DNA of 64,000 nt. Source: Prorocentrum cordatum. Its lineage: Eukaryota > Sar > Dinophyceae > Prorocentrales > Prorocentraceae. Shown one piece after another: positions 1 to 10,080 of this stretch; the first letter of the stretch is position 1, and each line of letters begins with the position of its first letter. Made by a program: the position numbers and the translations under genes. The notes beneath the pieces are model-generated. The model did not search any database. It worked only from the letters and a program-made list of their open reading frames with translations, and was not told where the DNA came from. The stretch covers positions 1 through 64,000 of the forward strand of contig CAUYUJ010016466.1 of NCBI GenBank assembly GCA_963575745.1. Reading direction: 5' to 3'.

Positions 1-1308
1 TGGCCCAAGATGGCGTCCAAGACGGCCAAGATGACCCAGGATGGTCTCCAAGACGTCTCCAAGACGCCCCAAGATGGCCTCCAAGACGGCTAAGAAGGCC
101 CCAAGATGCCTCCAAGACGGCCCAAGATGTACCCAGGACGGTCTACGACGGCCCAACAGGCCCGCAAAAGGCCTCCAAGCGGCCCAAGAGCCCTCCAAGA
201 CGTCCTCCAGGAGGCCCGAAATGGCCAAAAATCATGATTTTCCTTAAGTGTTTGAAGATTGTGGCAATTTGCGCCTTTTCGCTTTCCGATGCCCAAGATG
301 CCCAAGAGGCCCCCAGATCGCCAAGTAGGCCCCAAGAAGGGCCCCATGACGCCCAAGTGGCCTCCAACAACGGCCCCAGAGGGCCCCAAGACGGCCCAAG
401 AGGCCTCCGACACGCCCAAGATTGCCTCCAAGACGCCCAAGATGGCATCCGAGAGGGCCCCGAAGCGCCCCAAGAGGGCCCCAAGTCGGCTCAGAAAGGC
501 CCCCAAGACGCTCCCGACGGCGTCAGACGTGCCAGGAACCCACCAAGATTGCCGAAGTTGGCTCGAAGCTGGCCCAAGACGGCCCAAGAGGCCCCCAAGA
601 GGGCCTCCAGGAAGGCCAGAAGAGGCCCAAAACATTGATTGTCCTGAAGTTTTTGACGGATTTTGACATGTGTTTCTTTTCGGCTTTCCGACGGCCCGAG
701 ACGGCCCAAGAGCCCCCAAAGATCGGCGAATGATCGCCCAAGAGGTCTACAAGATGGCCCCAGAACGGCCCAAGAGGGCCCCAAGACGGCCCAAAGAGCC
801 CCAAAGACGGCAACCAGGACGCCTTTCAGACGCCCAAGATGGGCCTCCAAGACGGCCATGGAGCATTCCAAGAGGGCCCCAAGTCGGCCCCAGAGAGGCG
901 CCCCAAACGGCCTTCCGACGGCGGCTGTCAGGCGGACCAGGGGAGCCAACAAGACGGCCGAACATGGCCAGATAAGAATGGCCCAGACGGGCCAAAGAAG
1001 CCGCCAAGAGGGCCTCAGGAAGGCACCGAAAAGGCCAAACATCATTGAATTTCCCTTTGGCTTTTGAAGGATTGTGCCATTTGCTTTTTGTTCTTCTCTC
1101 CTACGGCCCAGATCGGCCCAAGTGCCCCAAAGATAGCCCAGCCCAAGAGGCCCAAGACACGGCCCCAAGAGGCCCCCAAGACGGCCCAAGAGGTCTCCAA
1201 GACGCTCAAGATGGCCTCCAAGACGGCCCAAGAGCCCTCCAAGACGTCCTCCAAGAAGGCCCGAAAGGGTCGAAATGGCCTCCAGACGGCCAAGATGACC
1301 TTCAAGAT
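1..1308 (+). repeat. CAAGACGGCC repeat array P1
   Basis: The stretch is made of imperfect 10-15 bp words around GGCCCAAGACGGCC, GCCTCCAAGACGG and CAAGAGGCCC, interrupted every 300-400 bp by longer modules such as the T-rich segments at 640-700 and 1040-1110. The module at about 530-790 is repeated with few changes at about 5045-5305, and positions 1-65 match 4982-5046. Long open frames occur on both strands only because the words rarely make stops. No protein domain is visible. Confidence 0.85.
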
Positions 1309-1408
1309 GCCCACGTGTTCCCCGAAGGCTTTCCAAACCGATTCGGGGAATACATGGTCCGATAGCTTGGCAGGTCTAGCCTCAACGTTCGGCCACGTAG
1401 GCGCTTCC
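1309..1408 (+). repeat. Left arm of inverted repeat around composite element A
   Basis: The reverse complement of this roughly 100-bp segment matches 3944-4042 over its whole length with scattered mismatches. Shared landmarks are GTTCCCCGAA, CCAAACCGA and GGTCCGATAGCTTGG. Together the two arms bracket the composite repeat element at 1517-3943. Confidence 0.85.
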
Positions 1409-1516
1409 AAAAAGGCAGGAGAGGGCGGTGATTCGCCGTAGGCGTCTTCGATCCGCCGCCCCATGTCGATTCATCGCAGGGGTGCCTGCTATCGGTTTTG
1501 GTTTTGGTTCTTTTCC
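1409..1516 (+). repeat. Fragment of fold-back repeat seen again at 4816-4917
   Basis: The pieces GATCCGCCGCCCC, CAGGGGTGC and GGTTTTGGTTTTGGTTCTTTT occur in the same order in the reverse complement of 4816-4917. The composite element starts directly after the T-rich end of this fragment. Confidence 0.7.
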
Positions 1517-1662
1517 AATTATCCCGGCAAAGCAACCTAACAGCGATGTGTAGGAGCATATCTGGAAACATCCCCCTTAAGATTCAGATGAGAATCCAGT
1601 TGTAGAGTCCTGCTGTTCTCGCAGTCGTAGTCGCATTCGCGATGGCAGTCGCAGTGGCCTGC

Positions 1663-3343
1663 ATTAGCCTCAGCCTCAGCCTCAGCCTGCCTCAGCCTCA
1701 GCCTCAGCCTGCCTCAGCCTCAGCCTCAGCCTCAGCCTGCTTCAGCCTCAGCCTCAGTCTGCCTCCAGCCTCGGCCTCAGCCTCAGCCTGCCTCAGCCTC
1801 AGCCTGCATCAGCCTCAGCCTCAGCCTCAGCCTGCCTCAGCATCAGCAAGCCTCAGCCTCAGCCTCAGCCTGCCTCAGCCTCAGCCTCAGCCTCAGCCTG
1901 CTTCAGCCTCAGCCTCAGTCTGCCGTCGGCCTCGGCCTCAGCCTCAGCCTGCCTCACCCTCAGCCTGCATCAGCCTCAGCCTCAGCCACAGCCTGCCTCA
2001 GCATCAGCCTGCCTCAGCCTCAGCCTCAGCCTGCCTCAGCCTCAGCCTCAGCCTGCTTCAGCCTCAGCCTCAGTCTGCCTTCAACCTCGGCCTCAGCATC
2101 AGCCTGCACCAGCCTCAGCCTCAGCCTCAGCCTGGCTCAGCATCAGCCTGCCTCAGCCTCAGCCTCAGCCTGCCTCTGCCTCAGCCTCAGCCTGCTTCAG
2201 CCTCAGCGCTCAGTCTGCCTTCAGCCTCGGCCTCAGCCTCAGCCTGCCTCAGCCTCAGCCTGCCTCAGCCTCAGCCTCAGCCTCAGCCTGCCTCAGCCTC
2301 AGCCAGCCTCACTGCCTCAGCCTCAGCCTCAGCCTCAGCCTCAGCACTCAGCCTCTTCAACCGCCTCCACCTCAGTCGGCTTCAGCTCCGCCCTCAGCCT
2401 CGTCCTGCTTCAGCCTCAGCCTGCATCAACCTCAGCCTGCCTCAGCCTCAGCCAGCCTCAGCCTCAGCCTGCCTCAGCCTCAGCCTCAGCCTGCTTCAGC
2501 CTCAGCATCAGTCTGCCTTCAGCCTCGGCCTCAGCCTCAGCCTGCCTCAGCCTCAGCCTGCATCAGCCTCAGCCTCAGCCTGCCTCAGCATCAGCCTGCC
2601 TCAGCCTCAGCCTCAGCCTGCCTCAGCCTGCCTCAGCCTCAGCCTCAGCCTGCTTCAGCCTCAGCCTCAGTCTGCCTTCAGCCTCGGCCTCAGCCTCAGC
2701 CTGCCTCAGCCTCAGCCTGCATCAGCCTCAGCCTCAGCCTCAGCCTGCCTCAGCATCAGCCTGCCTCAGCCGCAGCCTCAGCCTGCCTCTGCCTCAGCCT
2801 CAGCCTCAATCTGCCTTCAGCCTCGGCTTCAGTCTCAGCCTGCCTCTGCCTCAGCCTGCATCAGCCTCAGCCTCAGCCTGCCTCAGCCTCAGCCTGCCTC
2901 AGCCTCAGCCTCAGCCTCAGCCTGCCTCAGCCTCAGCCTCAGCCTGCTTCAGCCTCAGCCTCAGTCTGCCTTCAGCCTCGGCCTCGGCCTCGGCCTGCCT
3001 CAGCCTCAGCCTGCATCAGCCTCAGCCTCAGCCTGCCTCAGCATCAGCCTGCCTCAGCCTCAGCCTCAGCCTGCCTCAGCCTCAGCCTGCCTCGCCTCAG
3101 CCTGCTTCAGCCTCAGCCTCAATCTGCCTTCAGCCTCGGCCTCAGCCTCAGCCTGCCTCAGCCTCAGCCTGCATCAGCCTCAGCCTCAGCCTCAGCCTGC
3201 CTCAGCCTCAGCCTGCATCAGCCTCAGCCTGCTTCAGCCTCAGCCTCAGCCTGCATCAGCCTCAGCCTGAGTCTGCCTTCAGCTTCGGCCTCAGCCTCAG
3301 CCTGCCTCAGCCTGCCTCAGCCTCAGCATCAGCCTGCCTCAGC
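1663..3343 (+). repeat. CTCAGC/CAGCCT hexanucleotide minisatellite A
   Basis: About 1.7 kb of CAGCCT hexamers interspersed with CTGCCTCAGC, CTGCATCAGC and CTTCAGCCTCAGCCTCAGT variants. A higher-order unit of roughly 150-200 bp is visible because the CTGCCTTCAGCCTCGGC phrase recurs. Being hexameric, it keeps the same frames open throughout, which explains the long serine/leucine/proline frame. Confidence 0.95.
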
Positions 3344-3790
3344 ATTCAAAATGTGGCCAGGGAATGGAATTCTGGGAACTCGAAGAACACGAAGTGGCCT
3401 ACAGTTTGCTCCGGGCATTCAAAATCATACCCAGGAATGGAGTTCTGGGAAGTCCAAGAGCACGAAGTGGCCTACAGTTGGCTCCGGGCATCCAAAATGT
3501 GGCCCGGGAATGGAGTTCTGGGAACTCGAAGACCACGAAGTGGCCTACAGTTGGCTCCGGGCATCCAAAATGTGGCCCGGGAATGGAGTTCTGGGAACTC
3601 GAAGACCACGAAGTGGCCTACAGTTGGCTCCGGGCATCCAAAATGTACGCCGGGAATGGAGTTCTGGGAACTCGAAGACCACGAAGTGGCCTACAGTTGG
3701 CTCCGGGCATTCAGAATGTGGCCCGGGAATGGAGTTCTGGGAGGTCGAAGAATGGAGTTCTGGGAGGTCGAAGAGCACGAAGTGTGTGAC
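3344..3790 (+). repeat. 73-bp tandem repeat, six units, copy A
   Basis: Units start with AAAATGTGGCC or a variant at 3348, 3421, 3494, 3567, 3640 and 3713, so the period is 73 bp. Each holds GGGAATGGAGTTCTGGGA, then CACGAAGTGGCCTACAG, then GGCTCCGGGCAT. Because 73 is not a multiple of three, each unit is read in a new frame. Confidence 0.95.
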
Positions 3791-3943
3791 TGTTTGCGAA
3801 AAACGAGGTTCCCCGGCAATCCCCAACGGCCCCCCAACGGCCCCCCAACGGCTCCCCAACGGCTGCCCAGACCCCCCTGTGGAGTCATCTGCTGCTCTCT
3901 TTTTACACCATTAGAAACCTATCAGTCTTCGCTGTTAGGTAAA

Positions 3944-4042
3944 CGCCGATGTGGCCGAAAGTTGGACTAGAGCTTGGCCAAGCTATCGGACCATGAGTTC
4001 CCCGAGTCGGTTTGGAAAGCTTTCGGGGAACACATGGGAGAG
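3944..4042 (-). repeat. Right arm of inverted repeat around composite element A
   Basis: Inverted match to 1309-1408. It begins at the first base after the end shared by the two composite elements. Confidence 0.85.
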
Positions 4043-4096
4043 AATGATTATGAACAGGAAGAGGAAGAGGAAGAAATAGAGTAGGAGGATGAGGGT

Positions 4097-4746
4097 TGTT
4101 AGGAGTCTCTTGGGGCACCCTTGGGGTCTGTTGGGGGCTTCTTGGGGGCCTCTTCGAGGCCTCTTGGAGGCATCTTGGGGGCCTCCTTGGGCCTCTTGGG
4201 GGCCTTTGGGGGCTTCCTGGGGGTCTCTTTGGCCGTCTTAGGGCGTTCCTGGTCCGTCTGACGCCGTCTGGAGCCGTCTTGGGGGCCTCTCTGGGCCGTC
4301 TTGGGGCCCTCTTGGGGCGCTTCAGGGCCGTCTTGGAGGCCATGTTGGGCGTCTTGGAGGCCTCTTGGGCCGTCTTGGGGCGCTCTTGGGGCCGTCTTGG
4401 GGGGCCCTTGGGCCGTCATAGGGCCTTCTTGGAGGCCTCTTGGGCGATCTTGGGGGCCTCTTGGGCCGTCGGAAGGCCGAAAAGAAGAAAACGCAAAAAA
4501 CCTTCAAAAACCTAAGGAAAACCAATGATTTTGGCCTCTTCGGGCTCTCCTGGAGAACGTCTTGGAGGCCTCTTGGGCCATCTTGGAGGCATCTTGGGGC
4601 CATCTTGGCCGTCTTGGAGGGCATCTTGGGCCGTCTTGGAGGCATCTTGGAGCCATCTTACCCGTCTTGGAGGCCATCTTGGCCGTCTTGGAGGCATCTT
4701 GGAGGCCATCTTGGGCCATCTTGGCCGTCTTGGAGGCCATCTTGGG
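4097..4746 (-). repeat. CAAGACGGCC repeat array P2, inverted
   Basis: The same family as P1 but on the other strand, reading as GGCCGTCTTGG and GGAGGCCATCTTGG. The interval at about 4465-4560 corresponds, inverted, to the T-rich spacer modules of P1. The 4043-4096 gap is a short GGAAGAGGAAG-type purine stretch. Confidence 0.85.
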
Positions 4747-4990
4747 CCAAGTTGGGGCAACAAAGGCATTGACATATGGAAACTTACGGGTGGCCGGCGG
4801 GACGGGCCGAAGCCCACTGGGGAGTTCTTTTAGAAAAAGAACCAAAACCAAAACCTGAATCGTCCAGCACGCCGTGCACCCCTGTGGCAAGACCACAGGG
4901 GGCGGCGGATTCCCCCTGGGGCTCCGGCCCGTCCCGCCGGCCACCCGGAAAGGAATCCGTCATGCCTCTGTTTCCTCCAGTTGGCCCAAG
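4741..4990. repeat. Fold-back repeat joining arrays P2 and P3
   Basis: The arms at 4741-4815 and 4918-4990 are inverted copies of each other. The innermost 28 bp (4788-4815 and 4918-4945, core GGTGGCCGGCGGGACGGGCC) differ by about one base. The loop at 4816-4917 contains TTCTTTTAGAAAAAGAACC. The symmetry continues outward into P2 and P3, so this is the centre of a larger inverted repeat. Confidence 0.85.
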
Positions 4991-5718
4991 ATGGCCTCCA
5001 AGACGGCCAAGATGGCCCAGGATGGTCTCCAAGACGTCTCCAAGACGGCGTCAGACGTGCCAGGAAACCATCAAGATGGCCGAAGTTGGCTCGAAGCTTG
5101 CCCAAGACGGCCCAAGAGGCCCCCAAGAGGGCCTCCAGGAAGGCCAAAAAAAGCCAAAAAACCTGGATTATCCTCAGGTGCTTGACGGATTTTGACATTT
5201 GCTTCTTTTCGGCCTTCCGACGGCCCGAGACGGCCCAAGAGCCCTCAAAGATCGCCGAAAGATCGCCCAAGAGGCCTCCAAAATGGCCCCAGAACGGCCC
5301 AAGAGGGCCCCAAGACGGCCCCAAGAGGCCCCCAAGACGGCACAGGACGCCTTTAAGACGCCCAAGATGGCCTCCAAGGCGGCCCTGGAGCATTCCAAGA
5401 GGGCCCCAAGTCGGCCCAGAGAGGCGCCCCAAACGGCTTCCGACGGCGTCAGACGGACCAGGAGCCCACTAAGACGGCCGAACATTGCCCTAAGATGGCC
5501 CAAGAGGCCTCCAAGAGGGCCTCCAGGAAGGCCCGAAAAGGCCAAAATCATTGATTTCCCATGGATTTTTGAAGGATTGTGGAATTTGGTCTTTTTCTGC
5601 CTTCCGACGGCCCGAGACGGCCCAAGTGCCCCCAAAGATCGCTCAAGAGGCCCAAGACACGGCCCCAAGAGGCCCCCAAGACGGCCCAAGAGGTCTCCAA
5701 GACGGGACGGGAGGTTCT
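4981..5718 (+). repeat. CAAGACGGCC repeat array P3
   Basis: Collinear with P1: 4982-5046 matches 1-65, and 5045-5305 matches about 530-790, including the spacer with TTGACGGATTTTGACAT. It ends where MITE-like element A begins. Confidence 0.85.
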
Positions 5719-5720
5719 CA

Positions 5721-5897
5721 GGCTGGGCGAAAGGGGGGCATAGCAACGGGGGGGGGTGGAGAATCAGCTCACAAAGCTGATTTTCCCGGCGCCTCCCGGC
5801 GCCGGGAAGGATGGGCCCGGCGGAGGGGCCGAAACCAACTGCATGCAGCAAATTTCGTGACCCCCCCTTTCCCTATCCCCTCCTTTCGCTCGGCCCG
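5721..5897. mobile_element. MITE-like element A, copy 1
   Basis: The ends are inverted (GGGCGAAAGGGGGGCATAG on the left, CTATCCCCTCCTTTCGCTC on the right). The interior has GAATCAGCTCAC, CGGCGCCTCCCGGCGCCGGG and CTGCATGCAGCA. A second copy lies at 9723-9915. No coding capacity. The outside words GGGACGGGAGGTTC occur on both sides (5705-5717 and 5931-5943), which may be a target duplication. Confidence 0.75.
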
Positions 5898-5901
5898 AAT
5901 A

Positions 5902-6005
5902 GAGGAGCAGGAGGTAGGGAGGAACAGGGTGGGACGGGAGGTTCAGCTTAAGCGAGGAGCAGGAGGTAGGGAGGAACAGGGTGGGACGGGAGGTTCAGCT
6001 TAAGC
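5902..6005 (+). repeat. Tandem duplication, 2 x 52 bp
   Basis: Units 5902-5953 and 5954-6005 are identical by eye, running from GAGGAGCAGGAGG to CAGCTTAAGC. Confidence 0.95.
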
Positions 6006-7096
6006 GCGTGTTAGAGGCGACTAAGACAAACCATCTAAGGCCGGGCTAACGGCGATGTTGCTCAATGGTGATGTTGGGAACCAACTTGTCCGAAATCACG
6101 AACCACACTTCCTGCATTTCCGATCTGCGAATGAATATCGAGCGAGCACGACACCGCGAATTCTTGGGAAAGCGCAAGCCACGCGTTCCCCCACTGCCAA
6201 AACCTACATCGCCGCCACATACACATCGCCGTCAGCCCGTCTACGGACCATGCAGCCTGCGGCACCTCGACTGCGCACGACTGCGCCTGCTTGGTCGCGG
6301 GAGAGAGGCACGGCGGCCAGCCAGGAGTGCTGGCGATCGGCCAGCAGAGTGGGCAGAGGTGGGAAGCGACGGGCACGGGCCCCGAGACCCGACGCTGCGA
6401 ACAAGCAACTGCAGCAGCGCGACACGCGAAGATCACGACCGGGGAACCCGAGACACGCCTTCGGGCCCTGCTCTGGCACCCGTCTGCCTGCGGCGCCCAC
6501 AGGCCCCGCGCTTGCGGGGGAGCTCCCCCGAGACGCCCCGGCAGGGCTCCCCTCCCTCCTTCCAGTGCCTCCCAGACTCTTCAGCTGGCTCCCTCCTCCT
6601 CTCCTCCGACTGCAGCGCGGGCTCGCTCGCAGGAGCGAGCCGCGACCCGCCCGCGCCCACCCCTGGACCAATTGGGGAGGGGGGGGGGGGCGCGGTCCTA
6701 CCGGAGAGCTCCCGTGGAGAACGACAGGTGTGGGCCACGGCGTGGGAGGCAGGGGACCAGCTCCGCCCCCTGCAGGCGCTCCTTCCTCAGCGGGCGCTCG
6801 CTCGGAGGCGCGCTGGCCGCAGCGGCGCGGAAAGCCTGTGGCAGAGCGTGCGGCCAGCGCAGGCCGGGCAGGAGACGACGGAGCCTCCCTGGAAGGCCAC
6901 CGCGGAGCTGCCCCGCCCGTGCCCGGCCACCCCCTCGGCGGGCGCGCACAGGGGGGGCGGAGGGAGGGGGGAGAGGGCTTCTTGGAAGGAGAGGCTGCCT
7001 CCTCGGAGGCGCGCCAGCCTTGCACCTACAGGTAATCAGCGCCCACGCGCCCTCCGAGGAGCAGGGGTGCCTCTCCAGGAAGCCTAAACAGGGCTA
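6006..7096. other. GC-rich DNA, no supported gene
   Basis: Three overlapping plus-strand frames (up to 340 residues, 6055-7097) and minus-strand frames are open at once, all rich in Arg, Pro, Gly and Ala. None shows a recognisable domain. I read this as stop-poor GC-rich DNA, although a short real exon cannot be excluded. Confidence 0.5.
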
Positions 7097-7227
7097 GGAT
7101 CGGGATAAATCGCTCCAGAGCGTTCCGGAGCGCTCTCAGAGCGTTCCGGAATGCTCTGGAGCGGCCGCGGCGCCCAATACATCCTCCAGAACCGCCGATT
7201 CTCAGAGATTTCGAGTTATCCCGATCC
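7097..7227 (+). mobile_element. MITE-like element B, copy 1 (131 bp)
   Basis: Bounded by the perfect 12-bp inverted repeat GGATCGGGATAA (7097-7108 and 7216-7227). The interior is rich in AGAGCGTTCCGGA / CTCCAGAGCG palindromes. An inverted copy of exactly the same length is at 43687-43817. No coding capacity. Confidence 0.85.
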
Positions 7228-7677
7228 GACTTTGTCCCGATCTTCGCGTCGTTTTATTTCTCCCTCCCCCCCACCCTCCCTCTGCGCGCGGCCGACCCCC
7301 CACCCAACCCCGTCGTGCGGGCAGGCCGGCACTGCGCGCCGCTGCCCGCCGCCACCGCGAGGGGGGGGGGGGGCGAGGGAAGGGGCTAATTACGCCTGGG
7401 GCGTGTCTGGGCGCCTCGCGATCCTGGGGGGTCTCCTCTACTTTTTGGATGGTCTGCTCCACTCTGTGGGGGATATCTGGTGCGCTTTGGGAGGTTTCCT
7501 TTGCTTGTTGGGGGGGGGGAAGGCTGGCTCAGATGGGGGGGGGGAGCATCGGACCGGCATCGGCGATGCACCGCCGACTGATGCGCGACGGGCCCATCGA
7601 CAGCGACACCGCGTGGCTCTCGGGCGGGGTGGGCCGTCGGGCCCGCCTCGGCGGTCGGCGGGCGAGTCGGTGCAGAC
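7228..7677. other. Unassigned DNA with G and C runs
   Basis: Holds C-rich and G-rich runs (7260-7380 and 7508-7545) and, near 7555-7600, fragments of the ATCGGCGATG palindromic family seen at 40945-41133. A 274-residue frame starting at 7151 crosses this region and the next two repeats and is not supported as a gene. Confidence 0.5.
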
Positions 7678-7875
7678 TACGGGACGTGAGAACGACCACA
7701 GCCACTGCTGTTCTTTTGTTGCCGCCTTCCAGCCAGCAGAAACAAAGCAGTGGTTGTGGTCATTTTTCGTTAAGCTCGGCACCGGGGAAATGACCACAGC
7801 CACTGCTTCTTTTCCGGTCGGCTGGAAGGCGGCGCAAACAAGAAGCAGTGGCTGTGGTCATTTTCCCGTCCCGTA
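7678..7875. mobile_element. Nested inverted repeat with paired hairpins
   Basis: Two small hairpins (7690-7765 and 7788-7863) each have inverted ends TGACCACAGCCACTGCT. They are themselves inverted relative to one another, so 7678-7735 pairs with 7818-7875 in one large fold-back. This looks like two MITE copies inserted head to head, or one element with an internal inverted duplication. Confidence 0.8.
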
Positions 7876-8031
7876 CAGATGCATGCCCCTCGGAGCCCAT
7901 TCCCATATTTTCTGGGTTTTTGTCTTCCCCCCACTTCCCACAGTTTCCTATACTTTCCTGGGGGTCGACGATTAATCGTGTCTGTGTGTTTTTGTTCCCC
8001 TCCTGACAGATGCATGCCCCTCGGAGCCCAT
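7876..8031 (+). mobile_element. Short interspersed repeat F, copy 1, with 26-bp direct flanks
   Basis: A segment of about 100 bp (about 7902-8004; CCCATATTTTCTGGG near its start, GTCGACGATTAAT in the middle, TTCCCCTCCTGA at its end) lies between two identical 26-bp direct repeats starting ACAGATGCATGCCCC. Related copies are at 19755-19868 and 58677-58793. The direct flanks are either a long target duplication or part of a tandem array. Confidence 0.75.
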
Positions 8032-8222
8032 CCCCCCCGCGCGTCGCCTGGCTTCCGGGTATCACGCCTCGGGCCTCCAGGGCCCTGGGACCAGTCCGGG
8101 CGGCCCCGGACGACCGCTCTCGGCCATGGCGCCGCCGCGGCAGCGCACCCGGAGGCCGGCGACACCGCCGAGAACTGGCGCAAACGTTCGGAAACGGCCC
8201 CCGAACTCGAAACGTTCTGACT

Positions 8223-8384
8223 ACCTACCAGACCACCCCAACCCAACCCGAAGACCCCCAATTTCGGGTGGGGGGGAGGTACGGGTTCCATATGTGTTTT
8301 TTCGATGTTCCCCGACCCCCCCACACTGGAGATGGAGGGCAAATTGAAGCTTTCGGGTTGGGTTGGGGTGGTTTGGTGGGTGGT
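8223..8384. mobile_element. MITE-like element with CCACCCCAACCCAACCCGAA ends
   Basis: Inverted ends at about 8223-8253 and 8352-8384 share ACCACCCCAACCCAACCCGAA with one or two mismatches. The interior includes GTTCCATATGTG. Only one copy was found in this window. The 8032-8222 interval before it is GC-rich and unassigned. Confidence 0.7.
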
Positions 8385-8788
8385 GACGTTCTACCCCCGA
8401 GCCTATCGCATCCTTACGTTGCCGCGGATGCCCAGGCCGCCGCGGGAGGGATCTATAGAGCTTCGAGATCGAGTGATTATTAAGGGGGGGGTTCGAGGGC
8501 CGAGGAGAAGGAGGAGGAGGGGGAGGAGGAGGAGGAGGAGGAGGAGGAGGAGGATCGAGCGTTGAGAATCGAGGAGCAGGGAAAGTCGACGATCGAGGAT
8601 CGAGGGTCGAGGACCGAGGAGGGGGTGGGGGGGGGGCCGGGCGGGGGGTCCGCGGCCAGGGCGTCCACGGCGAAGACGCCCAGGCCCGGCCCGGCGCCCA
8701 CGAGGTGCCGCCTCTCCGGGGGGAGGGGGGCCGATGGGGGGGGAGGCGACGGGGAAGGAGCACGGGACACGACTGTAGCACGCAGAAA
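8385..8788. repeat. GGA triplet tract (8503-8553) and unassigned GC-rich flanks
   Basis: A short (GGA)n run, then GATCGAG words (8555-8620), then G-rich DNA. The open frames here are triplet-repeat artefacts. Confidence 0.7.
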
Positions 8789-8935
8789 GCATCTATACAC
8801 CACCACCGTGCCAGGCCAGGGCCATCCTGGGCCCTAGGATGACGTATACGCCCTCCTGGCCGAGCCAGGCGGGTCTACACACCATCCTACCGCCCAGGAT
8901 GGCCCTGGTCTGGCACGGTGGTGGTGTATAGATGC
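8789..8935. mobile_element. MITE-like element C (147 bp)
   Basis: Inverted arms of about 44 bp at 8789-8833 and 8892-8935, beginning GCATCTATACACCACCACC, nearly perfect. The short loop contains TATACGCCCTCC. No open frame of interest. A partial relative (CACCACCACCATGCCTGGCC) lies near 38620. Confidence 0.85.
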
Positions 8936-8946
8936 CTTCGTCGGAT

Positions 8947-9127
8947 ATAGGGGAACGAAGAGTGGCATAAACATAAAAACTCGGAGGTCCGCGCGGATTT
9001 CTCGGACCGGCGCTGGACCCCCCTTCATGGCGCGCGGAGCGCGCCAAGGGCGGCCCCAGCGCCGATCCGAGGAATCCGCGGGGACCTCCGAGTTTTTATG
9101 TTTATGCAATGTTTTGTTCCCCTAATG
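8947..9127. mobile_element. MITE-like element D, copy 1
   Basis: A perfect 26-bp inverted repeat (8965-8990 and 9082-9107, beginning GCATAAACATAAAAAC) lies inside a looser outer inverted pair (AGGGGAAC, to 9127). The interior has GCGCGGAGCGCGCC and AGCGCCGATC. The second copy is at 39524-39714. Confidence 0.85.
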
Positions 9128-9722
9128 ACGGGAGGAGGACCCTGGAAATGCAGTGCCAGCCTGCGGCGGAACTCCTACGGTGGAATCCTCTGCGAACGAC
9201 GCCCCCCGTCATCCCTCTGGAACGGCTTGCTTCCCGCTCTGGCCCTGGCGCCTTCAGGAGCTCTCGCGCCACATGGTAGGGTGGGAGAGGCCGGGGGGAG
9301 GCTGGGGGGGGAGGGCCGCTGGGACATGATGGGAGGAGGGCCGGTGGGAGGAAGGCTCGCGGAGGAGGAGGGCCGGTGGGGGAAGCCGGAACGACCTCCC
9401 CGCGCGGTCCGTGACCACACGGTTCTGGGACCACGAAGGCCCCAGTCGTCCGAGACACCCTCGGAAAACGACCCGAGTCCCGAACCCCCGCGGACTCACC
9501 ACGCGGTGTGGTCACCACACGGTTTGGGACGCCCCGAAGGAGCATGGGCCACAGAATGGCATACTAGTACATCTTTCGGAGGCGTGAGCCCCAATCGAAC
9601 CTATAGCATAAACGTCTTTTGTTAGTCTGCAGCATGCAAAGACCCGGGCGGTACGGCCAGGAAGATTTCTGAGCGAGCGCGTCACCCGTGTGGGGGCTGG
9701 CGCACACGCAGCAGCAGTATGC
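9128..9722. other. GC-rich DNA, no supported gene
   Basis: Contains a G-rich stretch (9280-9380) and, at about 9400-9540, a segment related to 33929-34060 (shared order of GCGCGGTC, GAGGCCCCAGTCG, CCGAGAC, GGAAA, GACTCACC). The segment carries ACCACACGGTT twice. No domain seen in any frame. Confidence 0.5.
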
Positions 9723-9915
9723 TCGGGCCGGGGGAAGGGGGGGATAGCAAACGGGGGGGTGAGAATCAGCTCACGCAGCTCATCTTCCCGGCGCCTCCCG
9801 GCGCCGGGAGGCGCCCATGCATCGAGGGATGGGCCCGGCGGCGGGGCCGAAACCAGCTGCATGCAGCAGATTTCGTGACCCCCCCTTTCCCTATCCCCTC
9901 CTTTCGCTCGGCCCG
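9723..9915. mobile_element. MITE-like element A, copy 2
   Basis: Same orientation and plan as 5721-5897, including the CGGCGCCTCCCGGCGCCGGG core and the CTGCATGCAGCA and GATTTCGTGACC words. It carries about 15 extra bases near GGCGCCCATGCATCG. Confidence 0.75.
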
Positions 9916-10080
9916 ATATGCGTGCGTGCGTGGTTCCGAACGCAATCGCCAAACGAAACAATGAACTCAGGCCGGGATCCCATACGGAACTCGCGCGACA
10001 AAAGCCCGCTGGAATCCCGAGGGAGGCGCCGGGCGCAGGGGCAACGCTGCCAAGGTGCTGAACGCGTAGGTTCCCCCAGG

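Larger units (their letters stand above)
1517..3943 (+). mobile_element. Composite repeat element, copy A (about 2.4 kb)
   Basis: This copy and 49586-51990 share the same start (AATTATCCCGGCAAAGC), the same order of parts and the same end (GCTGTTAGGTAAA), while the flanks differ completely. The parts are a unique leader of about 145 bp, a CTCAGC hexamer field, six units of a 73-bp minisatellite, and a tail with CCAACGGCC words. A 12-bp inverted repeat ACCTAACAGCGA lies near the ends at 1535-1546 and 3929-3940. I do not recognise a transposase. A 542-residue open frame across the hexamers is low complexity (Ser, Leu, Pro, Gln, Ala) and probably not a gene. Sharp shared ends suggest a dispersed, perhaps non-autonomous, element. 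Confidence 0.75.

Noticed and set aside
1642-3270. 542-residue frame rich in Ser, Leu, Pro, Gln and Ala (and the 764-residue one at 49711-52005)
   Set aside because: Encoded by hexamer repeats that keep frames open automatically; the frame is not kept across the 73-bp units, whose length is not a multiple of three.
6055-7035. 326-340 residue frames on the plus strand
   Set aside because: Three overlapping plus frames and minus frames are open together in GC-rich DNA; no domain and no reason to prefer one.
9570-9610. Possible tRNA-like TCGAACC word near 9593
   Set aside because: No acceptor, D or anticodon stem could be formed around it.
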